Shown: positions 7,592 through 14,919, counted from the first letter of the stretch. The stretch is 14,919 nt of DNA from an uncultured Altererythrobacter sp. (GCA_937950385.1 CALFEA010000147.1:1-14919), one strand, 5' to 3'. Translations and numbers: made by a program. The notes: generated from the letters alone by a model not told the origin.

Positions 7592-9427
7592 CTATCGCCC
7601 ATTTCTGCTGATTAGAGCGGGTTTATCGGCCTTCATCGCCGGATGGTCCGAGGGTAGCTTGCCGCTGGGCGGATGATATTGGTGACACATGGCGCAGGAT
7701 GAGGGAACCTCTTCCTTCGTGGGGCGCTGCCCAATTTTCTCGCCGATATGGCAATCGCGGCAGACAGCTATATCGGGCAATAGCAAATCGCTAGATGAGG
7801 AGGAGGTGTCTGCCGCATGGCATGTGCTGCATGTTTCTTGGGTATGCGCCTCGTGGGTGAAGCGGCCTTTCACAAGGTAATAATCCGATTGGAAGACGGG
7901 CATCAAATCGGCGCGGCCATTGACTGTGGTGCGAACGTGGCATTCAGCGCACACACCGGTGCGCGAGAGGATATTATTGGTCGCAATCAATGACGGTTTG
8001 GGTTTGCCAAAGGTTGGATAGCGGCGACCGGGAACAGATGCGCTGCCAGTGCGGCCGGGACGTTTACGGGCCAAGCCGCGCGGTTTGGGCCGAGAAACGG
8101 CAGCACGTTTTGCGCCGACAGATGCGCCCGCAACGCTTCGCAGATCAGCCAAAGCCTTGCCGACATCGCCGTGGGTGAGGGAGCGGAAACCGCTGGCATC
8201 TCGCCCGATCACTAGGCTGTGACAAGCGGCGCAATCCTCTTCCATTTTTACCGGTGCGAAGTCATCCTTATCCTCTGAATAGGTGTGACAATCGGCGCAT
8301 ACTAAAGTCTTGCCATATCCTTTTGCTCCCAGACTCCGAGCCATACGGGTCACCCCGCTGCCGGCATCCAAATGGATATCATGCGGGAAGATCATACCGT
8401 TATAATCGGTCATGCCCTTGGTCATCACCATGCGCGTCGGCTCCAACTGGCCGGGGCCAGTGCGTACGCGGACTTTAAACTGCGGGTGATCGCGGCCAAA
8501 ATCGCCAGCATTGCCCAGCTTCGTATCGGTCAGGCGTTTGTCCATCCCATCATGGCAATCAGCACAGAAGGCCTGCGTGGTCGGCTGCATCTCAACCTTG
8601 CCCTCATGCTCTGTGTGGCAAGTGGTGCAGGAGCCTTGACCCTCTTTGCCGAGATATGTCGCAATGTCCCATTGGATCTGATCGCCTTGCGAAATGGGCC
8701 CAGCGCCGGTTAATTGGCGCGGGATTTCGGCATGGTCATCAATGGCTTCGTGACAGGTGAGGCAAGTCGAGTCCTGCACCGATTGGAACGGCTCGACGTG
8801 GCAGGCCTCGCAATTGTCCTCCAGATCATGGTGCGCTTTGCTGAGCGCGCCCGTGCTCCAGCTGGAATCCATTGCCACTTGGCCCGGCTTTTCCGCATCC
8901 ACTTCCCGATCGCGGTCGCGGGTGAGGTGCGAGTAAACGGGGATCGCAAGGAAAGCGAGTAGGATTACGGTCAAGCCAACCCACGCCATTATCCGTTTCG
9001 ATGGCAGGGCGCTTGCCAAAGCAAAACCCGACAATGCATCGCTATCACTAGCGGTATCGGTGATTTGCGTTTGCGTGATGGTGACAGGCGAGCCAGCCTC
9101 TTGGCTAAACGCAAAGCGGTACGAACCAAAGCTAAGTTCTGTTCCGGTGGCCGGGTCGAACAGCGCTTCTGTAACGGTCTTGCCGTCTTGACCAAAGCCT
9201 AGCGTGCCTGCTGCGACTGCGCGCAATTGGCCGTCTTTGGCGTGTTCTCCGGCGGGTTCTCCGGCGGGTTCAATCGTCGCGTGGTGCTGTTCTACCGCCA
9301 GATCGGGCAATTGCAGATCATTATCCGCTGAACGCCCAATCGTCAGGGTGTCGCCTTCATGCATGCGGTCGCGGATGATCTCGCGGCCGGCCGCTGTAAA
9401 ATCAATGGTGCGGATCAGGAATGTCAT
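7592..9427 (-). CDS. FHA-domain, membrane-anchored decahaem cytochrome c
   Basis: 611 residues from the ATG at 9427. Residues about 1-108 are an FHA domain (GDTLTIGRSADNDLQLPD, then HHATI). One membrane helix lies at about 144-166, preceded by Lys-Arg, so the FHA part should be cytoplasmic and the rest periplasmic. Ten CxxCH haem sites begin at residues 206, 222, 267, 288, 377, 399, 493, 533, 556 and 578. Additional His residues between them could act as distal ligands. Between haems 6 and 7 lies a basic, Ala/Gly/Pro-rich linker (about 434-478). FHA domains normally bind phosphothreonine; here the usual Ser two or three residues before the conserved His appears to be Glu or Gln, so binding may be altered. 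It lies 16 bases after the cytochrome b gene. A periplasmic electron carrier receiving electrons from that protein is the natural reading. The open frame extends to 9490, but the added residues are not FHA-like and overlap the upstream gene. Confidence 0.9.
   Translation of the reverse strand: MTFLIRTIDFTAAGREIIRDRMHEGDTLTIGRSADNDLQLPDLAVEQHHATIEPAGEPAGEHAKDGQLRAVAAGTLGFGQDGKTVTEALFDPATGTELSFGSYRFAFSQEAGSPVTITQTQITDTASDSDALSGFALASALPSKRIMAWVGLTVILLAFLAIPVYSHLTRDRDREVDAEKPGQVAMDSSWSTGALSKAHHDLEDNCEACHVEPFQSVQDSTCLTCHEAIDDHAEIPRQLTGAGPISQGDQIQWDIATYLGKEGQGSCTTCHTEHEGKVEMQPTTQAFCADCHDGMDKRLTDTKLGNAGDFGRDHPQFKVRVRTGPGQLEPTRMVMTKGMTDYNGMIFPHDIHLDAGSGVTRMARSLGAKGYGKTLVCADCHTYSEDKDDFAPVKMEEDCAACHSLVIGRDASGFRSLTHGDVGKALADLRSVAGASVGAKRAAVSRPKPRGLARKRPGRTGSASVPGRRYPTFGKPKPSLIATNNILSRTGVCAECHVRTTVNGRADLMPVFQSDYYLVKGRFTHEAHTQETCSTCHAADTSSSSSDLLLPDIAVCRDCHIGEKIGQRPTKEEVPSSCAMCHQYHPPSGKLPSDHPAMKADKPALISRNGR
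9244..9271 (+). repeat. 12-bp in-frame tandem repeat in the FHA-decahaem gene
   Basis: The unit GTTCTCCGGCGG occurs twice in full, followed by four more bases. On the coding (minus) strand it encodes a repeated Glu-Pro-Ala-Gly in a loop of the FHA domain (about residues 53-62). The length is a multiple of three, so copy-number change would keep the frame. Confidence 0.85.
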
Positions 9428-9438
9428 ATTAGCGCCTG

Positions 9439-9445
9439 CCCCCTC
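9439..9445 (-). promoter_or_regulatory. Shine-Dalgarno site fixing the FHA-decahaem start
   Basis: GAGGGGG on the minus strand lies 11 bases before the ATG at 9427 and overlaps the TGA stop of the cytochrome b gene. It supports the internal ATG over the upstream in-frame start at 9490. Confidence 0.6.
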
Positions 9446-10328
9446 ACCAATAATAGAACACACTGACGATATGGGCCGTAAGGGCCGCAATCAGCGCAAT
9501 CGTTGTTGGAATATGGATGAAGAGCCAGACTTCGAGTAGCGCTTTTAAGCGCATCTGGCGGCGGATTTGGCCCAGCTGGTCCTTGCGGCGTTCTAGTAAT
9601 GTCAAAACGCGTTCTTGAGCCTCGTCATTTGCGCCCTTGGAGAAGGCAGCAAAAGCGCGGCTAGTGGCGCATAATGGGTAGGCTCCTGTCAGCCGCGCGG
9701 TAAATCCGGCGCTGAACACATCGGCCTTAAGGGCTGCAATTACACGGTCGGAATTTGCGCGAGCCAATGGCTGCGCAGCGCTTTCCAATTGGCGGTCAAG
9801 TGCGGCAAGCGCTTCCACCATCTCGCCCCGCGTCATTTCATTGCGATTGTTCGAAAGCGCGCGCGGCAGACTGGCGTAAACGGTGATGCCGTAAATCCCG
9901 CTCACAATCACGAACAACATCAGACCGTAAGCCAGCGTGTGAATGTTCCAACCAAACTGAAAGCCGGTATGCAAAGTGCCGACAACAACCAGCGCAAGGC
10001 CAAGGTAAACATGGGCAGACGTCCAAGCTTTCAGGCTCCAATGCCCTGCGCTCATCCGGCGTTTGCGAACGCCCAGCATGGTTAGCCAAAGGATCAGCAG
10101 CGCGCCGATTGTACCGAGAGTATAGCCGAACCAGCTGCCGCCATTATGGCGCGGCTCGACCTCGATGGTCATATAGCCATAGATTGATGCGCCGCTCAGT
10201 ATCAGCGCGATCCACATCCATAAAAAACCCTTATGGGTCAGGAAGCTGGAATGATCGGTGTTCCGGCGCTTTTCATTGAAGGCAAAATTGCCTTTGCGCG
10301 CCGATTTGCTCTGGGCCTTAGACGCCAT
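9444..10328 (-). CDS. Five-helix di-haem cytochrome b-type membrane protein
   Basis: 294 residues. Membrane helices lie at about 35-53, 67-86, 105-124, 132-153 and 266-291. His106 and His120 in helix 3 and His272 and His286 in helix 5 are each 14 residues apart, the spacing expected when two helices hold two bis-His haems b stacked across the membrane. A soluble loop of about 110 residues lies between helices 4 and 5; a predicted helix-rich stretch there (about 165-260) may contact a partner. I do not recognise a named family, though the haem arrangement recalls b-type subunits that pass electrons from an Fe-S protein to quinone or haem c. The ATG at 10328 overlaps the stop of the Fe-S flavoprotein gene (TGATG) and has GAGGGGG seven bases before it. 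A TTG at 10331 in the same frame is less likely. Position between the Fe-S fusion and the decahaem protein implies it is the transmembrane step. Confidence 0.82.
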   Translation of the reverse strand: MASKAQSKSARKGNFAFNEKRRNTDHSSFLTHKGFLWMWIALILSGASIYGYMTIEVEPRHNGGSWFGYTLGTIGALLILWLTMLGVRKRRMSAGHWSLKAWTSAHVYLGLALVVVGTLHTGFQFGWNIHTLAYGLMLFVIVSGIYGITVYASLPRALSNNRNEMTRGEMVEALAALDRQLESAAQPLARANSDRVIAALKADVFSAGFTARLTGAYPLCATSRAFAAFSKGANDEAQERVLTLLERRKDQLGQIRRQMRLKALLEVWLFIHIPTTIALIAALTAHIVSVFYYW

Positions 10329-12781
10329 CAATCCGCCCCCTCAACCAGTTTGGTGAAGGTAAGGAATTTCTCTGGCGCGACGCGGATCGCTGCACCAGTT
10401 GGGCAGGCGCGTACGCAGGCGGGGCCGCCCTTGATCCCTGCGCACATGTCGCATTTGATTGCGGTTTTGGGCTGAGTCGCCCCTTCTTTTGCCGATTTTT
10501 TGCTGCGCCAATCATAGCTTGCCTCGCCCGGGCCGGGGCCAGCGCCAAACAATAGCCATGATAGCAATGAGGGCTTCTTCGGCGGTTTGGCATCCATGCG
10601 GATCACGCCATAGGGACAATTGCGCTGACAATTGCCGCAGCCAATGCAAGTCTCGTCAATGAATACTTCGCCATCAGGGCCGCGCTTGATTGCATTGGGC
10701 GGGCAATCAGCCATGCAATGCGGGTGTTCGCAGTGGCGGCAGGATGTGGGCACATGCAGATGCGCGTAAGTGCGGCCGGCTTCACGGTCGAGGCGCGAAA
10801 GCCCCTCATGACTGTCAGCGCATGCTTTCTCGCAATTGTCGCAGCCAACGCAGAGCTTTTCATCGATCAGCAGCACGTCAGTCGCTTCGCCAAGGCCATT
10901 GTCGACCAGGAATTGCGCGGTTTGCGAATACATATCGACCGCGCCGGAAAAGCTGTCTTTTTGCCCCTCGATAAATTCATTCACTTCGCGGCGGCTGGCC
11001 ATGTCTTCCATGGTGCGCTCGCGCAATTGCGGCTTGCGCTCCATCAAAGCGGTGAACACTTCGCCGGGAAAGCGCACGACTTGTGCTTTAATCGCAGCTT
11101 TGACCGTGGCCGTGCGAGCAGAGCCATCGATCACAGCCATTTCACCGAAATAGGAGCCGGCTGGAAGGTAGGATAAGAACACTGGCTTGCCGCCAATATC
11201 CTTCTCTACGATCATTGATCCGCGCTGGATGACGTAAATGTCTTTGTCGTCAGCACCTTCTTCGATCACGGTTTTGCCGCTGGGCACATCGACCAATTCG
11301 GCCGCTTCAACCAATTCGGCGACATCGTCCTTGTTGAGGCCGGAGCCGAACATTTGGAGGAGTTGCCGCTCAATTGTAATACGGTTCACCGCGCGGCCTG
11401 CAGCTGGCACGGTCGCGATCAGTTTCAGCGCTGCACCGCGCGACAATTCGATCACTGTGGTTGGTTCAGCCGCTTTGATTGTGGCGCCGCGCTTGCGCCC
11501 AGAAATCAGGCCAACTTCACCAAAGATCGTGCCCTGTTCAATTGGCACAGTGATGGAGGCGTCGTCAGGATTGACTTCAACCTCAACCGATCCTTCAGCA
11601 ATGGCAAACATGGAAGAACCCGGATCATTGCGGACAAAGATCACATCACCCATGCCATAATGGCGCACATCGCTGTCGAGCATTAGCTCGCGCATTTGCA
11701 GCGGCGAGAGTTCTTCTAAGATCACGATGTTCTTGTTGAACACCTCCAGCCATTCTTCGACTGAGCGGGTTCCGGGTAGGGCTGCGAATTTCTCGGCCAA
11801 AATGGGCTCATCCGCAGGCTTCAGATCCAAATTCCCATTCAGAAACTCGATCACATCATAGCCCTGGTTCATACAGTGTTTGATGAGCGGGTATCCAGCA
11901 AGCGCGCCAATCACATGGACGCCGGCCTGTGTGGTTTCAAAGCTTGGGGTTAGCTGCGGAAAGGCGGCGCGATCTTCGGATGTGAAATCAATCCCGCAGG
12001 ATTCCACAAATTTGCGCGGAGCTTGCGAGCCTGTGCGGGCAATGATCCGGTCGCAGGGAATGGTCTCTGTGCCGTCGCGCGTTTCTAGAACCAGCTCGCC
12101 GTCTTTTACTTCGGCGGGGTTCGTCTCGCGCCTTACGAAAATGCGGCCATTGGCCTCAGCTTCTTCCAGCAAAGCAACATTGGCCGCCTTTGCGCGCGCA
12201 AATTCAGCATTGCGGTTGAGGATGGAGACGATGTTGCGCTGAGCCTCATCAGCGGCAAGGCCAAGCGCGTTTTCAATTCCCGCGTCACCCGATCCAATCA
12301 CGGTAATATGCTCATCGACATATTCACCCGGGTCATCGAGTTGATATTGGATCATTTTGTGGTCTGAGCCCGGGCAGCGCAGCATATTGGGATTGCCCTG
12401 CGTCCCGATGCTCATAACGACGCTTTCAGCTTGCACCGTGTCACCATTTTTCAGCTTGATCTCAAATGCGCCGATTGAGCCAGCGATCTCGACCACTTCG
12501 GCATCGAAGCGGACATTGACTTTGCCCTCTTCGATCTGGCGGTTCCATGTGTCGAGGATAAATTCGCGTTTGCCCGCGTCAAAATCGAGGTCAGAGCGCA
12601 GCACCAGATTGCTGGGCGTCGCCATGACGTGCTTGCCTTTTTGATATTTGAAGATGGTGTCAGACAGATGATCTGTCTTTTCCAAAAGCACGTGCGTCAT
12701 GCCCAGCGCTGCTGCATGCGCAGCGGCACTCAGCCCAGCAGGGCCTGATCCAACAATGGCAACGCGATAAAGGTCCGGCAC
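10328..12781 (-). CDS. Flavin oxidoreductase / double cNMP-binding / four [4Fe-4S] ferredoxin fusion
   Basis: 817 residues in three parts. Residues 5-320 are a two-dinucleotide-fold flavoprotein: GSGPAG at 11-16 for FAD and GSGDAG at 163-168 for NAD(P)H. It is of the thioredoxin reductase/YpdA shape but without a redox CxxC. Residues about 352-460 and 480-590 are two cyclic-nucleotide-binding domains. Each keeps the phosphate-cassette Gly-Glu and downstream Arg (Glu422/Arg431 and Glu547/Arg556; the second reads FGEMAVIDGSARTATV). Residues about 635-805 are a DmsB/HybA-like ferredoxin with 16 cysteines in four groups (644-654, 681-693, 712-722, 777-793), enough for four [4Fe-4S] clusters. No signal or membrane segment, so cytoplasmic. 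It probably moves electrons from NAD(P)H through Fe-S clusters to the cytochrome b encoded next, gated by a cyclic nucleotide; direction and gating are inferred. The start is GTG at 12781, directly after an in-frame TAG, with a G-run six bases upstream. Confidence 0.9.
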   Translation of the reverse strand: MPDLYRVAIVGSGPAGLSAAAHAAALGMTHVLLEKTDHLSDTIFKYQKGKHVMATPSNLVLRSDLDFDAGKREFILDTWNRQIEEGKVNVRFDAEVVEIAGSIGAFEIKLKNGDTVQAESVVMSIGTQGNPNMLRCPGSDHKMIQYQLDDPGEYVDEHITVIGSGDAGIENALGLAADEAQRNIVSILNRNAEFARAKAANVALLEEAEANGRIFVRRETNPAEVKDGELVLETRDGTETIPCDRIIARTGSQAPRKFVESCGIDFTSEDRAAFPQLTPSFETTQAGVHVIGALAGYPLIKHCMNQGYDVIEFLNGNLDLKPADEPILAEKFAALPGTRSVEEWLEVFNKNIVILEELSPLQMRELMLDSDVRHYGMGDVIFVRNDPGSSMFAIAEGSVEVEVNPDDASITVPIEQGTIFGEVGLISGRKRGATIKAAEPTTVIELSRGAALKLIATVPAAGRAVNRITIERQLLQMFGSGLNKDDVAELVEAAELVDVPSGKTVIEEGADDKDIYVIQRGSMIVEKDIGGKPVFLSYLPAGSYFGEMAVIDGSARTATVKAAIKAQVVRFPGEVFTALMERKPQLRERTMEDMASRREVNEFIEGQKDSFSGAVDMYSQTAQFLVDNGLGEATDVLLIDEKLCVGCDNCEKACADSHEGLSRLDREAGRTYAHLHVPTSCRHCEHPHCMADCPPNAIKRGPDGEVFIDETCIGCGNCQRNCPYGVIRMDAKPPKKPSLLSWLLFGAGPGPGEASYDWRSKKSAKEGATQPKTAIKCDMCAGIKGGPACVRACPTGAAIRVAPEKFLTFTKLVEGAD
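10336..10342 (-). promoter_or_regulatory. Shine-Dalgarno site fixing the cytochrome b start
   Basis: GAGGGGG on the minus strand, inside the end of the upstream coding region, lies seven bases before the ATG at 10328. It favours that ATG over the TTG one codon earlier. Confidence 0.6.
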
Positions 12782-12836
12782 CTAAAACCCCCCAAAAGGT
12801 AACACCGGCGACCATATTATTTTTATTATGTCTAAC

Positions 12837-12866
12837 ATCATAGGCATTATGCGACAAAAGAGCCAA
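12837..12866 (-). promoter_or_regulatory. Possible promoter of the electron-transfer operon
   Basis: On the minus strand TTGGCT (12866-12861), 18 bases, then TATGAT (12842-12837) resemble a sigma-70-type promoter reading towards the GTG at 12781. This would leave a leader of roughly 50 bases. The 128-base gap 12782-12909 is AT-rich and must also serve the divergent TPR gene, for which I could not pick a convincing promoter. No FNR-type or CRP-type palindrome was found there. Confidence 0.3.
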
Positions 12867-12909
12867 GGGGAATTGCAGCAATATTATCCCGCTGTTAGCA
12901 AGCGGCCCT

Positions 12910-13860
12910 ATGGACCAAGAGAATCAAGACGAGTTAAACGCTGGCGAGACCCCCAAATCGGGCGCCAGTCGTTGGGGTATTGGATTGCTGCTGGTGGCGG
13001 CGCTTTTGGTGGCGGGTGTGCTGGTTTGGCGGACTTTGAACGAAGGCGGTAGCGGCGAAGAGATCGCCGCGGGCTCAACTGAACCTGGCATTGCAGAATT
13101 GCTTGAGGCCGCAGAAGGTGACCCTGAAAACACCGATCGCTGGCTGGAATTGGGCTTCGCGTATTTTGAGCAGAATGATTACCGTGGCGCTGCAAAATAC
13201 TACGGCAAAGCAACCGAAGTTGACCCGAAAAGTGCGATTGCATGGTCTTCTCTTGGCGAGGCATTAGTGATGCAGGATGAGCGTGAGCCAATGCCTGCAA
13301 AGGCTCTAGAAGCGTTCCAAACTGCCACCAGCCTTGATCCCACCGATGCCCGTTCACGCTATTTCCTCGCCGTGGCCAAGGACTTGGAAGGCGATCATGA
13401 GGGCGCGTTGAATGATTGGCTCGCATTGCTGGAAGACACACCGCCGGGAGCACCATGGGAAGCAGATTTGCAGCGCACGATTGAGCAAATTGGTAAGGTT
13501 CATGAAATCGACACAGAAGAGCGCTTGGCCAAAGCCATGGCAGGCCGCTCGCCCATTACCAGCGGGCCGCAATTGACCGCAGGCGACGCGATCCCGGGCC
13601 CGACGCAGGAGCAAATCGCCGCAGCCAGCGCAATGAGCCCGAGCGATCAGGATGATATGGCGCGCGGCATGGTCGAAAGCCTTGAGGGCAAGCTGAAAGC
13701 GAACCCCAAAAACGTGGATGGCTGGGTCATGCTCATGCGCAGCCGGATTACATTGGGTGAGCCTGATAAGGCTTCTGCTGCGCTCAAAACGGCGGTTGCG
13801 GCCAATCCTGCCGATGCGGAACGTTTGCGCACAGAGGCGGAAATTATGGGCGTGAAGTAG
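12910..13860 (+). CDS. TPR protein of cytochrome c maturation, CcmI/NrfG-like
   Basis: 316 residues. One membrane helix at about 22-40 is followed by TPR units at about 76-176 (WLELGFAYFEQNDYRGAAKYY and AWSSLGEAL are typical). The C-terminal region at about 229-300 has the arrangement seen in CcmI/CcmH TPR proteins: GPTQEQIAAASAMSP, then a GMVESLEGKL helix and a further TPR. Such proteins present apocytochrome c to the haem ligation machinery in the periplasm. CcmI usually has two N-terminal helices and a cytoplasmic loop; only one helix is present here, so it matches the C-terminal half of CcmI or NrfG. It diverges from the electron-transfer operon across 128 bases, and no other ccm gene lies beside it. 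Serving the two decahaem proteins nearby is an attractive inference, but it could be the cell's general factor. The Shine-Dalgarno site is weak (AAGCGG). Confidence 0.8.
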   Translation: MDQENQDELNAGETPKSGASRWGIGLLLVAALLVAGVLVWRTLNEGGSGEEIAAGSTEPGIAELLEAAEGDPENTDRWLELGFAYFEQNDYRGAAKYYGKATEVDPKSAIAWSSLGEALVMQDEREPMPAKALEAFQTATSLDPTDARSRYFLAVAKDLEGDHEGALNDWLALLEDTPPGAPWEADLQRTIEQIGKVHEIDTEERLAKAMAGRSPITSGPQLTAGDAIPGPTQEQIAAASAMSPSDQDDMARGMVESLEGKLKANPKNVDGWVMLMRSRITLGEPDKASAALKTAVAANPADAERLRTEAEIMGVK

Positions 13861-13881
13861 GCTTACTTACCCAAGGCAAGT

Positions 13882-14919
13882 CTATTTCTCGTCCTCGGCC
13901 TTTGGCGGTTCAATCGTAATCCGGATTTGTTCGAGCGATAGGATCGCAATCCAAAAGCCGATCACTGCCAGCGAGCTTGATCCCAGCACCGCAAAAGCAG
14001 CGCCTTTCAGCCCGTTCCAATCCATCGCTGTTTTCAGCAATAGCAGCGCCAAAATAGTCGGCCCTGCGCGCACAACAAAGGCCGTATGCGCGCGTCCCGC
14101 TGATACCAGCAGTGATTCCAAGCTTGCCCCGATTAGTTCCACCGCGCCCGCAATCGCCAAGATCACCATCGCCCAATAGACAACGCCAAAATCCGTGCCC
14201 GCGATAGTTTCCAATGCCCAGCGGCCAAAGAATATGGCGACCATAACCGCCAAAACGCCGCCGATCAGCGCGATATTGGCCATGCGACTGGCGATGAGGC
14301 GCGCATTGTCTTTGGCGTCAATCAGCTCAGGATAGATGGCCTTTGAGACCGCTTGCGCCAATGCGATCAGAGCTTGGCCCAATTGCGATGCGACGCGGAA
14401 CCCGCCTGCAAATGCTTCACCGCCAATCGCGCCGACCATTAAGATCATGACTTGCTTGCCCGCAATGGTGAGCGACCCGCTCATATTGGTGGACCAGACA
14501 AACCGCCACGCATCCTTATGCTTCTCCGGAATTTTGGTCAGGCTAATCTGCCTAAGATCGATTTTTTCATCGCGGGCTGCAGCAATCCAAAGCGCGGCTG
14601 CCACGGCCACTTCTGATGCCGCCCATGCAAGGATAAAACCGGTGACGGTCGGCATAAAGAACCATGCCAGCACAGCGCCTGCCGCTCGGATTGCAGGCTG
14701 CACCGCCTCTGCCGCTGTAGCGGTCGCAAATTTAAATCTGAGCCGCAAAAGCCCCGTTGGCGTAGTGCGGATCGAGAGAAGGGATACGACGCAATAGCCA
14801 AAGGTTAGCCACAGCAAATCTTCCGGCAATGGCAGCCACAATGTCGCCGTCCAAGTCAGCACAGCGGCCAAAACAGTCCCGCCGAGGATTGAAAGAATAT
14901 CGAGCGCAATCGCAAATCC
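13882..14919 (-). CDS. Oligosaccharide flippase (Wzx/MATE-like), partial at its N terminus
   Basis: The frame is open from the right edge to the TAG at 13884-13882, giving the last 345 residues; the start is outside the window. A TTG at 14871 is not the real start because the frame continues upstream. Many hydrophobic helices alternate with short loops. A segment near the middle (STNMSGSLTIAGKQVMILMV, followed by GEAFAGGFRVASQLGQ) is typical of the polysaccharide flippase branch of the MVF/MATE superfamily. These proteins flip lipid-linked oligosaccharides across the inner membrane. The C terminus is charged (EPPKAEDEK). It converges on the TPR gene with 21 bases between stops, and I saw no strong terminator there. 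It is probably the edge of an unrelated surface-polysaccharide region. Confidence 0.85.
   Translation of the reverse strand, partial: GFAIALDILSILGGTVLAAVLTWTATLWLPLPEDLLWLTFGYCVVSLLSIRTTPTGLLRLRFKFATATAAEAVQPAIRAAGAVLAWFFMPTVTGFILAWAASEVAVAAALWIAAARDEKIDLRQISLTKIPEKHKDAWRFVWSTNMSGSLTIAGKQVMILMVGAIGGEAFAGGFRVASQLGQALIALAQAVSKAIYPELIDAKDNARLIASRMANIALIGGVLAVMVAIFFGRWALETIAGTDFGVVYWAMVILAIAGAVELIGASLESLLVSAGRAHTAFVVRAGPTILALLLLKTAMDWNGLKGAAFAVLGSSSLAVIGFWIAILSLEQIRITIEPPKAEDEK

Noticed and set aside
9428..9490. Longer N terminus for the FHA-decahaem protein from 9490
   Set aside because: The extra 21 residues do not look like part of an FHA domain and would overlap the cytochrome b gene by 47 bases. 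The ATG at 9427 has a good Shine-Dalgarno site.
10328..12781. Thioredoxin reductase or bacillithiol disulfide reductase as the function of the flavin module
   Set aside because: The fold resembles these enzymes, but no redox CxxC is present in residues 1-320, and the fused Fe-S domain offers another electron acceptor.
12782..12909. FNR or CRP operator controlling the operon
   Set aside because: Neither TTGAT-N4-ATCAA nor TGTGA-N6-TCACA, nor a close variant, was found. The short TTGC-A-GCAA dyad near 12871-12885 is too small to call.
12908..13456. Open frame on the minus strand opposite the TPR gene
   Set aside because: The composition is rich in Arg, Pro, Ser and His with no recognisable domain, while the plus strand there encodes a clear TPR protein.
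13861..13881. Bidirectional terminator between the TPR and flippase genes
   Set aside because: Only a weak imperfect inverted sequence is visible in the 21-base gap, and there is no T-run suited to either direction.

Overview
The window most resembles the chromosome of an alphaproteobacterium, probably a sphingomonad such as an Erythrobacteraceae member. This is inferred from moderately high G+C, compact overlapping operons, the style of the TonB-like protein with paired cysteines, and the CcmI-like TPR protein. No rRNA, tRNA, CRISPR array, insertion sequence or phage gene was seen, and no stretch over 300 bases lacks a gene.

Layout. Plus strand, 1-5803: the end of an outer-membrane beta-barrel gene, then a 1467-residue secreted cytochrome overlapping it by one base (TGATG). 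The cytochrome has ten CxxCH haem sites, an LVIVD-type beta-propeller and an acidic proline-rich tail. A lower-G+C gene with two TonB C-terminal domains follows. Minus strand, read from 12781 down to about 5784: a flavin / double cyclic-nucleotide-binding / four [4Fe-4S] fusion, a five-helix di-haem cytochrome b, a membrane-anchored FHA-decahaem cytochrome c, a CpdA-like metallophosphoesterase, and an alpha/beta hydrolase. The first four are tightly packed, with one overlap and gaps of 16 and 23 bases. Divergent from this operon, across 128 bases, is a CcmI/NrfG-like TPR protein for cytochrome c maturation (12910-13860). Convergent with that gene is a polysaccharide flippase that runs off the right edge.

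How it may work together. The redox genes form a plausible electron path: NAD(P)H to flavin and four Fe-S clusters at the cytoplasmic face, two haems b across the membrane, ten haems c on a periplasmic protein, and then ten more haems c on an exported cytochrome paired with a barrel protein. That totals 20 c-type haem sites in two proteins. The cytoplasmic parts carry signalling modules (two cNMP-binding domains and one FHA domain), and a possible cyclic-nucleotide phosphodiesterase lies in the same operon. My reading is a candidate signal-gated trans-envelope electron conduit. The domain content is visible in the sequence. Electron flow, partners and cyclic-nucleotide control are inference, and I cannot say whether the system has already been described.
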